A DNA stretch of 64,000 bases from [Clostridium] clostridioforme AGR2157 (GCF_000424325.1 NZ_AUJR01000033.1:1-64000); one strand, 5' to 3'; shown: positions 53,576-62,863, counted from the stretch's first letter. Numbers and translations are program-made. The notes: generated by a model from the sequence alone, not told the origin.

Positions 53576-55066
53576 TCACCTTACCGCTTCCAATATCCCC
53601 TCGCTGAACGTAGGATGCGGGAAAATAACCTTAGCCATATCCTCCAGCGTCAGCTCATTGGCCATAGCCACCGCAAACTGGCTGATCATATCCGTGGCCC
53701 TGGCACACATCATCTGGGCGCCCAGGATTCGGTGTGAACCGCTGTCCGCCACCACCTTTATAAATCCCCTCTCCTGCTGGGACAGAATGGATTTGCCGTT
53801 GGCAGACATTATATACTTCTTTGTCACGGCTTCCATTCCCCGGGCCTTGGCCTCATCTGCGCTGATTCCCACGCAGCCGATTTCCGGGTTGGTATACACG
53901 CAGGACGGAACGATATCCGTGCGGATTACCATATCCTCTCCTGCCATATGCGCCACCGCGCTTCTGCCCTGGGCAGTGGCTGCATGGGCCAGCTGAATGC
54001 CGCCCGTCACATCGCCAACGGCATATATGCCCGGTACGCTGGTTTCGTATTTTTCATCCGTGACTATACGCCCGCGTTCCATGGCCATATCCTTCACTTC
54101 CTGACTGCTCTCGTCCGTTATAAGACCGCCCGTATAAGCCCTGCGGCCCGCAGCTATAAGGATGCCGTCCGCCCTGGCCTCGCAGGGTTTGTCCTTTTCC
54201 ACATAGCGGCATATAAGTCCGGCTCCATCCTCTGTCTGAAGGATTTCCTCCACCTTTGCCCCTGTATGGATATCCACGTTTCTTTTCTTCATAATCATCT
54301 TCAGGTTCTGGGCAATTTCCTTATCCATGGTGGGCAGAATGCGGTCCAGGGCCTCGATTACAGTCACTCCATGGCCCAGTGAACTGTACACAGACGCAAA
54401 TTCCATACCGATTACTCCGCCGCCTATGATAATCAGATGTTCAAACATATCCTTCTTGTCCAGCAGTCCGTCGCTGGTGACCACTCCCGGCAGGGATGAG
54501 CCGGGTATGGGCGGGCATGCGGGCACGGAACCCGTGGCAATGAGAATATGGCTGGTTTCCAGGACAACCTGGTCCTGTTTCTGTCCGCCTGATTGTTCCT
54601 CTGAATTCCCCCCAGCTTTCCCTTCCGCTTTCTCCTCTGCTTTCTCCTCTGCTTTTTCCTCTGCTTTTTCCCCTGACTTTTCCTCAGCCGACGCCACCTT
54701 CACATGCTCCCTGTCCAGTATGGTTCCCGTACCGCAATAGACTGAAATCTTGTTGGTCTTCATAAGGGAGGCAATGCCCTTTCTCAGCTGTTCCAGCACT
54801 TCATCCTTTCGTTTCTGGACCATCTCCATGTCAACCACCGGTTCCCGGGCCGTCAGGCCAATGGATGGCCCTGACTGTAATTCATGGTACAGCTCTGCTG
54901 TATGGAGTATTGTTTTGGTGGGAATGCATCCCCGGTTCAGGCATGTGCCTCCCAGTTCACGTTTTTCCACCAGGGCGACCTTCATTCCCTTTTGAACCCC
55001 TTCGATGGCAGCCTCATATCCGCCCGGTCCCGCGCCAATCACTACCAAATCAAATTTGTCAGCCAT
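53576..55066 (-). CDS. lpdA: Dihydrolipoamide dehydrogenase (glycine cleavage L protein)
   Basis: The product is 496 aa. FAD motif VVIGAGPGGYEAA lies near 8-20, the redox pair is GGTCLNRGCIPTK (Cys42, Cys47), the NAD motif is IIGGGVIGMEFASVY, and FSEGILEAVR ends the interface domain after HPT. It reoxidises the lipoyl arm of GcvH. An insertion at about 132-160 is a tandem AEEK repeat, near the end of the FAD domain, that normal Lpd lacks. It is the last gene of the gcv operon. Confidence 0.92.
   Translation of the reverse strand: MADKFDLVVIGAGPGGYEAAIEGVQKGMKVALVEKRELGGTCLNRGCIPTKTILHTAELYHELQSGPSIGLTAREPVVDMEMVQKRKDEVLEQLRKGIASLMKTNKISVYCGTGTILDREHVKVASAEEKSGEKAEEKAEEKAEEKAEGKAGGNSEEQSGGQKQDQVVLETSHILIATGSVPACPPIPGSSLPGVVTSDGLLDKKDMFEHLIIIGGGVIGMEFASVYSSLGHGVTVIEALDRILPTMDKEIAQNLKMIMKKRNVDIHTGAKVEEILQTEDGAGLICRYVEKDKPCEARADGILIAAGRRAYTGGLITDESSQEVKDMAMERGRIVTDEKYETSVPGIYAVGDVTGGIQLAHAATAQGRSAVAHMAGEDMVIRTDIVPSCVYTNPEIGCVGISADEAKARGMEAVTKKYIMSANGKSILSQQERGFIKVVADSGSHRILGAQMMCARATDMISQFAVAMANELTLEDMAKVIFPHPTFSEGILEAVR
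54600..54690. repeat. In-frame 12-base tandem repeat in lpdA
   Basis: Units related to GAGGAAAAAGCA on the coding strand repeat at least four times and encode EKAEEKAEEKAE. The repeat adds a charged loop and could expand or contract without frameshift. Confidence 0.7.
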
Positions 55067-55101
55067 ATAAACTTAACCTCTCTTCCATTTATGTTCTGCG
55101 T

Positions 55102-56124
55102 TTACAGCGATTCCCTCACAAGGGCCATGATATCCTCTTTTAACTGGCGTGACTGCGGTACATCCGTATAATCCCCTGCCTGAAATGCGTCCGGTCCCAC
55201 GGCATCCACCGCCCCGCATATATCCTTCTCCGCATAGGCACAGCCCTTCAGCTGTTTTGCCAGCTTCCCAATCATCTCCTGGTCCATGGCGTCTGAGAAT
55301 ACATTCACGTCCTGTATCATGCCCTCATCCACATGAAACTGTATCTGTATATTGCCCCACACAAACCTTTTTTCCATTTCGTACTCAAAGGGAATCTTCC
55401 TTCCGTATTTCCACTGCCAGGAAGCAAATTTCTCTGTCAGGGCATCTATCTCCGGCTGAGGCAGTTCCCCTTCCTTCATCCTTACGGCAGGCTGTCCATA
55501 AACCTTGGAAAATGCCTCCACCAGCGCCGCTTTCACTTCCTCCAATGTGATATCCGGCTTAAACTCGCATAAATTGGCCACTCTGGATTTTACTGAGGTC
55601 ACTCCTTTGGAGGCAAGCTTTTCTTTTGATACATTCAGATACCGGGACATATTTTCCTTGTCCGCCCGTATCAGTATGGTCCCATGATGGTAACAGCCGT
55701 CCCCTGTTCTGTAAAATGCGTTGCCTGAGAACTTGCGTCCATCCACTGTTATATCATTGCGCCCTGTCTTTTCAGCATGGATTCCCAGGCTCCTTACGGC
55801 TTCCAGTATCACATCCAGCTGCCGTGAAACATTGTAATCATCGGCGCCTACAATAAATGTAAAATTCAGATTCCCCAGATCGTGGAACACCGCACCTCCG
55901 CCGGAAAGACGGCGCACCAAATATCCGTCCTCCTGTTCTAAGAAGTTCACCCTGCATTCCCTCCAGCAGTTCTGGTTCTTTCCTATCACCACCGTATGGC
56001 GGTTCTGCCACAGGTACAGAATACAGGTTCCCTTGGGAACATGAAGGGTCATGTATTCCTCCATGGCCAGATTCCGGTAGGGGTATGTATTATCTGTCTC
56101 TATCCACACAAGTCTGTTTATCAT
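55102..56124 (-). CDS. lplA: Lipoate-protein ligase A
   Basis: The product is 340 aa from ATG 56124, preceded by GGAG; ATG 56136 is an alternative. YLVRRLSGGGAVFHDLGNLN is the lipoate-binding loop, GRKFSGNAFY is the conserved Lys motif, and a C-terminal accessory domain is present. It activates lipoate with ATP and attaches it to GcvH. Lying between gcvPB and lpdA, it makes the operon self-sufficient for lipoylation from scavenged lipoate. Confidence 0.93.
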   Translation of the reverse strand: MINRLVWIETDNTYPYRNLAMEEYMTLHVPKGTCILYLWQNRHTVVIGKNQNCWRECRVNFLEQEDGYLVRRLSGGGAVFHDLGNLNFTFIVGADDYNVSRQLDVILEAVRSLGIHAEKTGRNDITVDGRKFSGNAFYRTGDGCYHHGTILIRADKENMSRYLNVSKEKLASKGVTSVKSRVANLCEFKPDITLEEVKAALVEAFSKVYGQPAVRMKEGELPQPEIDALTEKFASWQWKYGRKIPFEYEMEKRFVWGNIQIQFHVDEGMIQDVNVFSDAMDQEMIGKLAKQLKGCAYAEKDICGAVDAVGPDAFQAGDYTDVPQSRQLKEDIMALVRESL

Positions 56125-56249
56125 GTCAGTCTCCATTCTTATAGAAAGGCTGCCTGGGCAGCCCGTTCCCAGGCCATATACAGATATCGCGGATATCCAT
56201 GCATAACCAGGGACATGCCGGCTGTCCAGGCAGTCCTATTTCATTTTCA

Positions 56250-57683
56250 TCATTCCCATGTATAGCGCAGTACCGGCTTACGGGCCGCAGTAACCTCATC
56301 CGGTCTTCCAATCGGTGTAAGGTGGGGCGCACTGTGAAGTGCCTCAGGGTCTGCCAGAGCCTGCTCGTAAATCCTGTGGAATACCTCGATTGCCTCATCC
56401 AGGGTCTCCCTGGACTCTGTCTCTGTAGGCTCCACCATCAGCGCCTCATGTACAATCAGCGGGAAGTACATGGTCGGCGGATGAATGCCGTAGTCCAGAA
56501 GTGCCTTGGCAATATCCATGGCATTCACATCCTTGTCGTGTTTCATCTTCTCCAGACTCATGACGAACTCATGCATGCAGGTCTCGTTGTAGGCCATGTC
56601 ATAGACATCCGACAGCTTCACTCTCATGTAGTTGGCATTCAGCACTGCATTGCGGGCAGCCTCCGGAATGCCCTCCTTTCCAAGGGTCAGGATATAGGAC
56701 AATGCCTTAACCACCACCAGGAAGTTGCCGTAGAACATCTTCACATCCCCAATGGATTCCTGTGCCTTCACAAAGTGATATGCATCCCCTTCCTTCTCCA
56801 CACGTACGCCGGGTATAAAGACCTTTAAGAATTCCTTGCAGCCCACAGGACCGCTTCCCGGTCCGCCGCCGCCGTGGGGTGTGGAGAATGTCTTGTGCAG
56901 GTTCAGATGGACCACGTCAAATCCCATGTCACCCGGCCGCACAATGCCCATAACCGCGTTCAGATTGGCGCCGTCATAATAGCACAGTCCTCCTGCATCA
57001 TGTACGATTTTTGTGATTTCCAGTATGTTCTTGTCAAATAATCCCACGGTATTGGGGTTGGTCAGCATCAGACCGGCGGTGTCATCCCCTACCGCTGCCT
57101 TTAACTGCTCCAAATCCACGCAGCCGTCCTCCCTGGACGGAATGCTCACCACGTCATATCCGCACATGGCCGCGCTGGCCGGATTGGTTCCGTGGGCAGA
57201 GTCAGGAACAATAATTTTGGTACGCCTGGTGTCATTGTGATGGACGTGGTATGCCTTGATCAAAAGCAGTCCCGTAAACTCACCGTGCGCGCCTGCCGCC
57301 GGCTGGAATGTCATTGCATCCATGCCCGTGATTTCGCAGAGATATTTCTCTGCCAGATATAATACTTCCATGGAACCCTGCACCGTAGCCTCCGGCTGCA
57401 GCGGATGGACTCCCCTAAATCCTTTTAAGGCGGCTGCTTCCTCATTCACCTTGGGATTGTACTTCATGGTACAGGAGCCCAGAGGATAGAAGCCGTCGTT
57501 GACACCGTGGGAACGCTTTGCCAGTTCCGTATAATGGCGGCTGATTTCATTTTCCGACATGTGCGGAAGACGGGGCTGTTTCTCACGGATATGTGCTTTC
57601 TCAAAAGATACCTGGGGCACGTCACAGGGACTGATTAAATCCAGTTTTCTCCCGGCTGACCCTTTTTCAAATACAAGCTTCAT
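56250..57683 (-). CDS. gcvPB: Glycine dehydrogenase (decarboxylating) subunit 2
   Basis: The product is 477 aa from ATG 57683, four bases into the stop of gcvPA. DVVHLNLHKTFSTPHGGGG contains the PLP lysine. Glycine decarboxylase P2 pairs with P1 (gcvPA) to decarboxylate glycine and load the methylamine onto GcvH. AAAAGGAGG precedes the start. Confidence 0.95.
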   Translation of the reverse strand: MKLVFEKGSAGRKLDLISPCDVPQVSFEKAHIREKQPRLPHMSENEISRHYTELAKRSHGVNDGFYPLGSCTMKYNPKVNEEAAALKGFRGVHPLQPEATVQGSMEVLYLAEKYLCEITGMDAMTFQPAAGAHGEFTGLLLIKAYHVHHNDTRRTKIIVPDSAHGTNPASAAMCGYDVVSIPSREDGCVDLEQLKAAVGDDTAGLMLTNPNTVGLFDKNILEITKIVHDAGGLCYYDGANLNAVMGIVRPGDMGFDVVHLNLHKTFSTPHGGGGPGSGPVGCKEFLKVFIPGVRVEKEGDAYHFVKAQESIGDVKMFYGNFLVVVKALSYILTLGKEGIPEAARNAVLNANYMRVKLSDVYDMAYNETCMHEFVMSLEKMKHDKDVNAMDIAKALLDYGIHPPTMYFPLIVHEALMVEPTETESRETLDEAIEVFHRIYEQALADPEALHSAPHLTPIGRPDEVTAARKPVLRYTWE

Positions 57684-59047
57684 GAACCGCACACCTCCTT
57701 TTGTCCGCATTCCCTGTGCAGCGCCTCCCGTACAGCGGAGGCAAGTTCATCCATCTCTTCCCTGGTGTTCATCTCCGTAGCGCACCAGAGGATTTCTCTG
57801 TCGGAAAGTGGCAGTCCGCCCAGGATTCCCCTGCTTTCCAGAGCCCTTAAGATGTGGGCGCTGTCCGTACACTTGCCCTCCGGGCTTACGGTGACGAACT
57901 CGTGGAAAAATTCACAGTCATACTTTGGCTCAAGCCCTGCTTCCTTTAATATATCCCTGAGATAGTGGGCCTTGGACATGCACTGGCCTGCTGCCTTAGC
58001 CATACCGTCTGCTCCCATTGCTGTCATATATACAGAGGCAGTCAGGGCGCACCATGCCTGGTTGGAACACACGTTGGAGCTGGCCTTTTCACGGCGTATA
58101 TGCTGTTCACGGGCCTGAAGGGTAAGAACAAACGCCCTGCGTCCCTGGTTATCTGCTGTCTCGCCTACGATGCGGCCCGGAAGCTTCCTGGTCATGGCTG
58201 CCGTGGCTGTCATAAAGCCCAGATAAGGTCCTCCAAACGCCAGAGGCATGCCAAGGGGCTGGCCGTCGCCCACAGCGATATCCGCCCCGTATTCTGCCGG
58301 GGTCTTCATGACGGCTAAGGCCATGGGGTTGCATCCCATGATGTACTTGGTGCCCGCCTCATGGACAATACGGCCCAGGGCGTCCCCGTCCTCTACATTG
58401 CCGTAATAGTTGGGCTGCTGCACATAGAAGCAGGCGGCCTGCGGGTCTGCCTTCAGCATCTCTTCCAGAGCTGCCCCATCCGTTACCCCGTCTTTTTCCG
58501 GGACCATGACAACCTTTGTATTGCTGCCAAAGCAGTATGTCTTCATGACCTCGATAACGCCCGGGTTTGCAGCCGCAGAGATATAGGCTGTGGTTTTCTT
58601 TCTCTCCTTACACATGGCAATGGCTTCCGCCGCAGCCGTGGCACCGTCGTATATGGATGCATTGGAGGCGTCCATTCCTGTGAGTTCACAGAGCATGGTC
58701 TGATACTCGAATATAGACTGGAGGATGCCCTGGCTGATTTCCGCCTGATAAGGCGTATAGGCAGTAACAAACTCCTCTTTTGACGTCACGCTTGAAACAA
58801 TGGCAGGTATGTAATGGTTATAAGCTCCTGCCCCCCTGAAAATATGGCGGAACACGACATTCTTACCGGCTATGTCCTCCATTCTGCCCTTAACTGCCTG
58901 CTCGCTGAGTCCTGAAGGAATATTGACCCCTTCCTTCAGCATTACCTCATCCGGTATATGGGAGAACATCTCCTCAAAGCTGGCAAACCCAATCTCACGA
59001 AGCATCTCCTGCTGCTCCTGCTTCGTACCTGGTACATAACTTCCCAT
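57680..59047 (-). CDS. gcvPA: Glycine dehydrogenase (decarboxylating) subunit 1
   Basis: The product is 455 aa. MGSYVPGTKQEQQEMLREIG opens a typical split-P subunit, FRGAGAYNHYIPAIV and ISQGILQSIFEYQTMLCELT follow, and QAREQHIRREKASSNVCSNQ is the conserved block. It forms the P protein with GcvPB. GAGGTGAG precedes the ATG. Confidence 0.95.
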   Translation of the reverse strand: MGSYVPGTKQEQQEMLREIGFASFEEMFSHIPDEVMLKEGVNIPSGLSEQAVKGRMEDIAGKNVVFRHIFRGAGAYNHYIPAIVSSVTSKEEFVTAYTPYQAEISQGILQSIFEYQTMLCELTGMDASNASIYDGATAAAEAIAMCKERKKTTAYISAAANPGVIEVMKTYCFGSNTKVVMVPEKDGVTDGAALEEMLKADPQAACFYVQQPNYYGNVEDGDALGRIVHEAGTKYIMGCNPMALAVMKTPAEYGADIAVGDGQPLGMPLAFGGPYLGFMTATAAMTRKLPGRIVGETADNQGRRAFVLTLQAREQHIRREKASSNVCSNQAWCALTASVYMTAMGADGMAKAAGQCMSKAHYLRDILKEAGLEPKYDCEFFHEFVTVSPEGKCTDSAHILRALESRGILGGLPLSDREILWCATEMNTREEMDELASAVREALHRECGQKEVCGS

Positions 59048-59100
59048 ATAATCTCACCTCACCTCTCATGGGATGGAATACCTTCCCCGCCTCGAATCCC

Positions 59101-59481
59101 TTAATCCAGGGTCTTCACATATTCCTCATACTCTGCCGCACTCATTAACTGAGCTGTGCCGGTTACATTCTCCACCTTCATGAACCACGCCTCATAAGGC
59201 GCCTCGTTGATGGATTCCGGGGCGTCTAGCAGGGTCTCGTTGATCTCGGCCACTGTACCGCTTACCGGTGAATACACATCGGATACAGCCTTTACGGATT
59301 CCACATCAGCAAATGACTCGCCCTCTGTCACCTCGTCCCCTGCTTCCGGCAGGTTTACGAATACCAGATCCCCAAGAGCATCCTGTGCATAATCAGACAC
59401 TCCCACTAAAACCGTGCCGTCCTCCAGGGTCTTTACCCACTCATGTGACTTTGCATACTTTAAATCTTCTGGAATATTCAT
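59101..59481 (-). CDS. gcvH: Glycine cleavage system H protein
   Basis: The product is 126 aa from ATG 59481 ([20 protein letters not shown]), the expected length. The lipoyl attachment Lys64 lies in [19 protein letters not shown]. It shuttles the methylamine between P, T and L proteins. Confidence 0.96.
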   Translation of the reverse strand: MNIPEDLKYAKSHEWVKTLEDGTVLVGVSDYAQDALGDLVFVNLPEAGDEVTEGESFADVESVKAVSDVYSPVSGTVAEINETLLDAPESINEAPYEAWFMKVENVTGTAQLMSAAEYEEYVKTLD

Positions 59482-59547
59482 TCTAAATACCTCCTTGAAC
59501 ATACTGCTTTATTATATTTTTAAATCCTGATTATTATATCCGCTGAA

Positions 59548-60657
59548 TTATTGCCGTTTATAAAATGGCAGCTTCACTACCTCCGCGGCCACGCGGCGTC
59601 CCCTGACATCCACTTCCAGCGCCGTTCCCGGCTCCTTAAACCCTATGTCAATCAGGGCCATGGCTGCCGGATACCCCAGGAACGGGCAGTGTGTGCCGGA
59701 GGTGGTCATACCTACCTGCTGTTCTCCTATATAGACCGGCTGGTGCTCCCTGATGATGCCGCGGCCGGTTACCTTTAATCCCACACGCTTCCTGGTTAAA
59801 GGTCCCTTATCCTGGATAGCCTGTTTTCCGATAAAATCATCCTTATCCATCTTGACAAAGATTCCCAATCCGGCTTCCTTGGGAGATATGGTATCGTCCA
59901 TCTCATGTCCGTATAATGGCATGCCTGCTTCCAGCCTCAGGGTATCCCTGGCGCCCAAACCACATGGAATCAGGCCCTCGTCCTTTCCGGCCTCCATGAG
60001 CAGTTCCCACATTTTAGGCGCATCCTCCGGAGCCAGATAAATCTCCACTCCGTCCTCCCCAGTATAACCGGTCTTGGAAATGATGCATTTCATGCCGCCC
60101 ACCATGCGGTCAAAAAGGCAGGTATAATATTTTTCAGGAATGTCTTCCTCCTTCGCCACCCTCTTAAGCACATCAATTGCCTTTGGTCCCTGCAGGGCAA
60201 GCTGCGCCACCTGGGAGGAAATATCATCAAACACAACATCCCCTGACTGATGGTCCTTCATCCATGCATAGTCCTTATCCTTGTTGGCAGCGTTCACCAC
60301 AATAAAATAGCAGTCATCCCTGACCTTATACACAATCAGGTCGTCCACCACGCCGCCCTGTTCATTGCACATGGGGCTGTATCTGGCCTGGCCCTCCGCC
60401 ATGACCGTATAGTCATTGGTGAGGAGCATGTTCAGATTCTTAAGCGCGTCCGGTCCTTTGCAAATCACTTCCCCCATGTGTGACACGTCAAAAAGACCGC
60501 ATTTGGTGCGCACTGCCATGTGCTCCTCGATAACGCCTGTCTGGTACTGTACCGGCAGAAGATACCCTGCAAAAGATACAATCTTGCCCTTATACTTTAC
60601 GTGAGTGTCGTAGAGAGGTGTTTTTAACAAAACCTCCCCTGCTGCTTCTGTTCCCAT
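59548..60657 (-). CDS. gcvT: Aminomethyltransferase (glycine cleavage T protein)
   Basis: The product is 369 aa from ATG 60657, after [25 protein letters not shown], the folate-binding region and the ending [16 protein letters not shown] are typical. It makes 5,10-methylene-tetrahydrofolate and ammonia from the H-protein arm. It is the first gene of the operon, directly after the glycine riboswitch. Confidence 0.95.
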   Translation of the reverse strand: MGTEAAGEVLLKTPLYDTHVKYKGKIVSFAGYLLPVQYQTGVIEEHMAVRTKCGLFDVSHMGEVICKGPDALKNLNMLLTNDYTVMAEGQARYSPMCNEQGGVVDDLIVYKVRDDCYFIVVNAANKDKDYAWMKDHQSGDVVFDDISSQVAQLALQGPKAIDVLKRVAKEEDIPEKYYTCLFDRMVGGMKCIISKTGYTGEDGVEIYLAPEDAPKMWELLMEAGKDEGLIPCGLGARDTLRLEAGMPLYGHEMDDTISPKEAGLGIFVKMDKDDFIGKQAIQDKGPLTRKRVGLKVTGRGIIREHQPVYIGEQQVGMTTSGTHCPFLGYPAAMALIDIGFKEPGTALEVDVRGRRVAAEVVKLPFYKRQ

Positions 60658-60713
60658 AATCACTACCTCCTTCATGAAAATTGTCTGGTCCTTAACGATA
60701 TTAGACTATGAAA

Positions 60714-60945
60714 GCGCACGAACAAAAGATGTTCATGCGCTCTGTCCTTGGACCTGAAAGATTTGGCTTCTTCGGTGCTATGCTCTCCAGAGTATCGTCC
60801 GGTATCCGGTCCTTTTGCCTGAGAGTTTTCCGCTTCCCCTTCGGCGCTGTCTTCTGTATGTTGATTATACGCACATACGCTGTATCCCGAGTTTCCTTTA
60901 TCTTCCATACACTGTGGGCAGTCTCTCCCGAATCCATCTTCCGAT
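60714..60945 (-). ncRNA. Tandem glycine riboswitch controlling gcvT
   Basis: Read on the minus strand, the first aptamer shows CGGGAGAGACTGCC, GCGCCGAAGGGGAAGC and CTCTCAGGCAAAAGGACCG; the second shows CTCTGGAGAG, CACCGAAGAAGCC and TCTTTCAGGTCCAAGGACAG. These are the paired conserved cores of the glycine riboswitch, joined by a short linker. Directly after it a hairpin (plus-strand arms 60714-60723 and 60731-60740) followed by UUUC forms a terminator-like expression platform, then the gcvT ribosome binding site. Glycine binding should allow expression. Confidence 0.92.
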
Positions 60946-60999
60946 GATATAAAATTGTCCGCAAACGCAAATCCCACCGGCCTGCCTTGTGCTAATCCC

Positions 61000-61028
61000 A
61001 TACTAACACAGGCAGGATTTTCAGTCAA
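61000..61028 (-). promoter_or_regulatory. Promoter of the gcv operon
   Basis: On the minus strand TTGACT (plus 61023-61028), 17 bases, TAGTAT (plus 61000-61005), about 60 bases before the riboswitch core. Confidence 0.55.
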
Positions 61029-61253
61029 TAGATAAAAAGTGTTTAAATTTTAACACATTAATCGCATTTCCGCCCTATTTTCCAAACTTATTTTCACGAA
61101 TATTTTACGGTATATTTAGAAAAAATACTGGTAATCTCCTATGAAGTAGTATATAATGAGCAAAGGTGATGAGGCGAAGGGGTTCCTTTGGCCTCATTCT
61201 TGTATGAGTACGGTTTTAGATGAGCAAAATCTTGAGTGAAAGAAGGTGACAAG

Positions 61254-62126
61254 ATGCATAAGTTTATGCGGACAGTAGGATTCAGTATGTACCAGAAAAA
61301 ACAGGATATGGCGAAGCTTTTAAAGCGCCTGGTAAAAGAAGCGGAGATGACCGGCCACCTGGCGGAACAGGAAGGCAGCAGGCTCTGTGAACTGCGCACG
61401 GAAGTGGCTCCCGGCATGGGAGTTGCCATGATAGGCGAGATGAGCCCCAAAGGAACATTCAGCCGCGAATATTATTTTCCCTATGTCAAGAACCCGGATG
61501 TAAGTTCAGAGGCGGAATGTTCCATCCAGCGCCACACAGAGCGTGAAACTTATGCAGGCCTTCTCGATGAATACAGGGTGGGCATATCCCTGATTTTCTA
61601 CATGGAGAATTCCATGGAGTACAGGATGCGCCGCAGCGCCCGCCAGCCTGTCCAGCCAAAGGGAGCTGCCCTTACGGGCCTGGCAGTCCAGGGAAAGGTG
61701 CTGCTGCCGGTCAATAAGACGGAAAAACAGGCCGAGGACTCCCGTCAGGCCGCCAAAAAGCGCAGCAGTCTCCTGGAAGCCGCCAAACACGGCGACGAGG
61801 ACGCCATTGAGACACTGACCATAGAGGACATCGACCTCTATTCCATGGTATCCAGACGGATTGCCCATGAGGATGTGTACTCCATCATAGAAACCTGTTT
61901 CATGCCCTGCGGCATAGAATGTGACCAGTACTCCGTCATAGGTGAAATCACGGAAATCAGTACAAACACCAACCGTATTACCAAGGAAGATATATATGAC
62001 CTGAAGCTGGACTGCAACGACATGGTATTCCATGTGGCCATCAACAAGCAGGACCTGCTGGGCGAACCCCGGATAGGACGGCGCTTTAAGGGGCAGGTGT
62101 GGATGCAGGGTACGGTGCTGTTTTAG
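61254..62126 (+). CDS. DUF3881 family protein
   Basis: The product is 290 aa from ATG 61254, with AAGGTGAC upstream; an earlier ATG at 61236 lacks a better site. MHKFMRTVGFSMYQKKQDMA resembles the opening of the DUF3881 family found in Lachnospiraceae. The middle is Lys/Glu-rich, and the C-terminal part has VIGEITEISTNTNRITKEDI and a final RRFKGQVWMQGTVLF. There are no membrane helices. The function is unknown. Confidence 0.72.
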   Translation: MHKFMRTVGFSMYQKKQDMAKLLKRLVKEAEMTGHLAEQEGSRLCELRTEVAPGMGVAMIGEMSPKGTFSREYYFPYVKNPDVSSEAECSIQRHTERETYAGLLDEYRVGISLIFYMENSMEYRMRRSARQPVQPKGAALTGLAVQGKVLLPVNKTEKQAEDSRQAAKKRSSLLEAAKHGDEDAIETLTIEDIDLYSMVSRRIAHEDVYSIIETCFMPCGIECDQYSVIGEITEISTNTNRITKEDIYDLKLDCNDMVFHVAINKQDLLGEPRIGRRFKGQVWMQGTVLF

Positions 62127-62250
62127 GGGTGGCCTGGGGTGGGTCGGGTACGGCCTGGAGAGGTTCCTGGTGCGGGAGGTTCCTGGTGCGGCCTGGGGTG
62201 GTTTGGGGATGCCTGCATGCTGCTCTGGCTGGGTGTTGGACGGGTGTTGG
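62127..62250. repeat. G-rich short direct repeats
   Basis: The 16-base unit GAGGTTCCTGGTGCGG occurs twice in tandem (62160-62175, 62176-62191). GCCTGGGGTGG occurs at 62132 and 62191, and GGGTGTTGG twice near 62230-62250. Four or more G runs lie on the plus strand. The segment directly follows the DUF3881 stop. Confidence 0.7.
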
Positions 62251-62348
62251 CTGAGTATCGTCGGCAGACGCTGGGATGTTTAACCGGATTTTTAACCGGG
62301 ATGTTTATTTGAAAATAGGACTTGATTTTTTTTACCACATAGGTTATT

Positions 62349-62391
62349 ATATAAGGCAGACCGCATGAGTATCATACGGCCCGCCTTATAT
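62349..62391 (+). terminator. Large hairpin between DUF3881 and the tRNA region
   Basis: ATATAAGGC (62349-62357) pairs with GCCTTATAT (62383-62391), with an inner CCG/CGG. A weak T-rich stretch follows. It may be the DUF3881 terminator. Confidence 0.4.
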
Positions 62392-62395
62392 TTGT

Positions 62396-62453
62396 GTTTC
62401 TGTAGCTCAGCTGGATAGAGCACACGCCTCCTAAGGGAACCTACAACGGAAAC
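62396..62453 (+). pseudogene. tRNA-Arg(CCU) relic 1, internally deleted
   Basis: GTTTCTG, then TAGCTCAGCTGGATAGAGCA and CACGCCTCCTAAG give a full 5' half including the anticodon. The 3' acceptor arm CGGAAAC at 62447-62453 still pairs with GTTTCTG (one G-U). The anticodon stem's 3' side, variable loop and T arm are missing; the relic is 58 bases, not about 77. Confidence 0.6.
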
Positions 62454-62498
62454 TTTTTGGAGGAACAGAGACCGTAAGTCACACACAATTTCATACAC

Positions 62499-62570
62499 GT
62501 TTCCGTAGCTCAGATGGATAGAGCGACCGCCTCCTAAGCGGTAGATGGTTCGAGTCCAAATGAGGCGAAC
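62499..62570 (+). pseudogene. tRNA-Arg(CCU)-like relic 2
   Basis: GTTTCCG, then TAGCTCAGATGGATAGAGCG and ACCGCCTCCTAAGCGGT form a good D arm and anticodon arm (CCU). The T arm around GGTTCGAGTCC is weak, and the 3' arm GGCGAAC pairs poorly with GTTTCCG. There is no CCA. The flank GCGAACAAC (62565-62573) is repeated after the intact tRNA at 62668-62676. Confidence 0.55.
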
Positions 62571-62590
62571 AACTGAATAATTTTACAAAT

Positions 62591-62667
62591 GTCCATGTAG
62601 CTCAGCTGGATAGAGCACACGCCTCCTAAGCGTGGGGTCGGAGGTTCAAATCCTCTCATGGACGCCA
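62591..62667 (+). tRNA. tRNA-Arg (anticodon CCU)
   Basis: GTCCATG pairs with CATGGAC in the acceptor stem; discriminator G and encoded CCA follow. The D arm is AGCTCAGCTGGATAGAGCA, the anticodon arm is CACGC-CTCCTAA-GCGTG (anticodon CCU, reading AGG), and the T arm is GAGGTTCAAATCCTC. This tRNA is a common integration target; an integrase gene lies about 200 bases downstream. Confidence 0.95.
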
Positions 62668-62676
62668 GCGAACAAC

Positions 62677-62715
62677 GCTGCAAGCCTTTATTTATAAGGG
62701 TTTGCAGCTTTTTTT
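62677..62715 (+). terminator. Terminator after tRNA-Arg
   Basis: GCTGCAAGCC (62677-62686) pairs with GGGTTTGCAGC (62698-62708), followed by seven T (62709-62715). Confidence 0.8.
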
Positions 62716-62794
62716 GTTCAGCCGCAGCCTTTGGTTAAAACCATCTACCAGGGTTGGAGGGTTACTTTTTTGTTTATGCGTTACAATGAATTTT

Positions 62795-62856
62795 TTGCTA
62801 ATTGGAAACGAACCAAAATGGAGAGCTTGCTAAGAAAAATTGACTTCTTGCTAATT
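62795..62856. repeat. TTGCTAA direct repeats between tRNA and integrase
   Basis: TTGCTAATT at 62795 and 62848, and TTGCTAAG at 62827, all in one orientation. Such short repeats next to the integrase may be arm-type binding sites of the integrase at the attL end. The remainder of 62716-62863 shows nothing else. Confidence 0.4.
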
Positions 62857-62863
62857 TGAGATT

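Noticed and set aside
61506-62033. Minus-strand 175-codon frame opposite DUF3881
   Set aside because: It is an antisense shadow without a ribosome binding site; the plus-strand frame has a recognised family and good start.
62127-62667. Repeats considered as a CRISPR array
   Set aside because: Repeat units are either G-rich duplications or tRNA copies; there are no uniform repeats with unique spacers and no cas genes.
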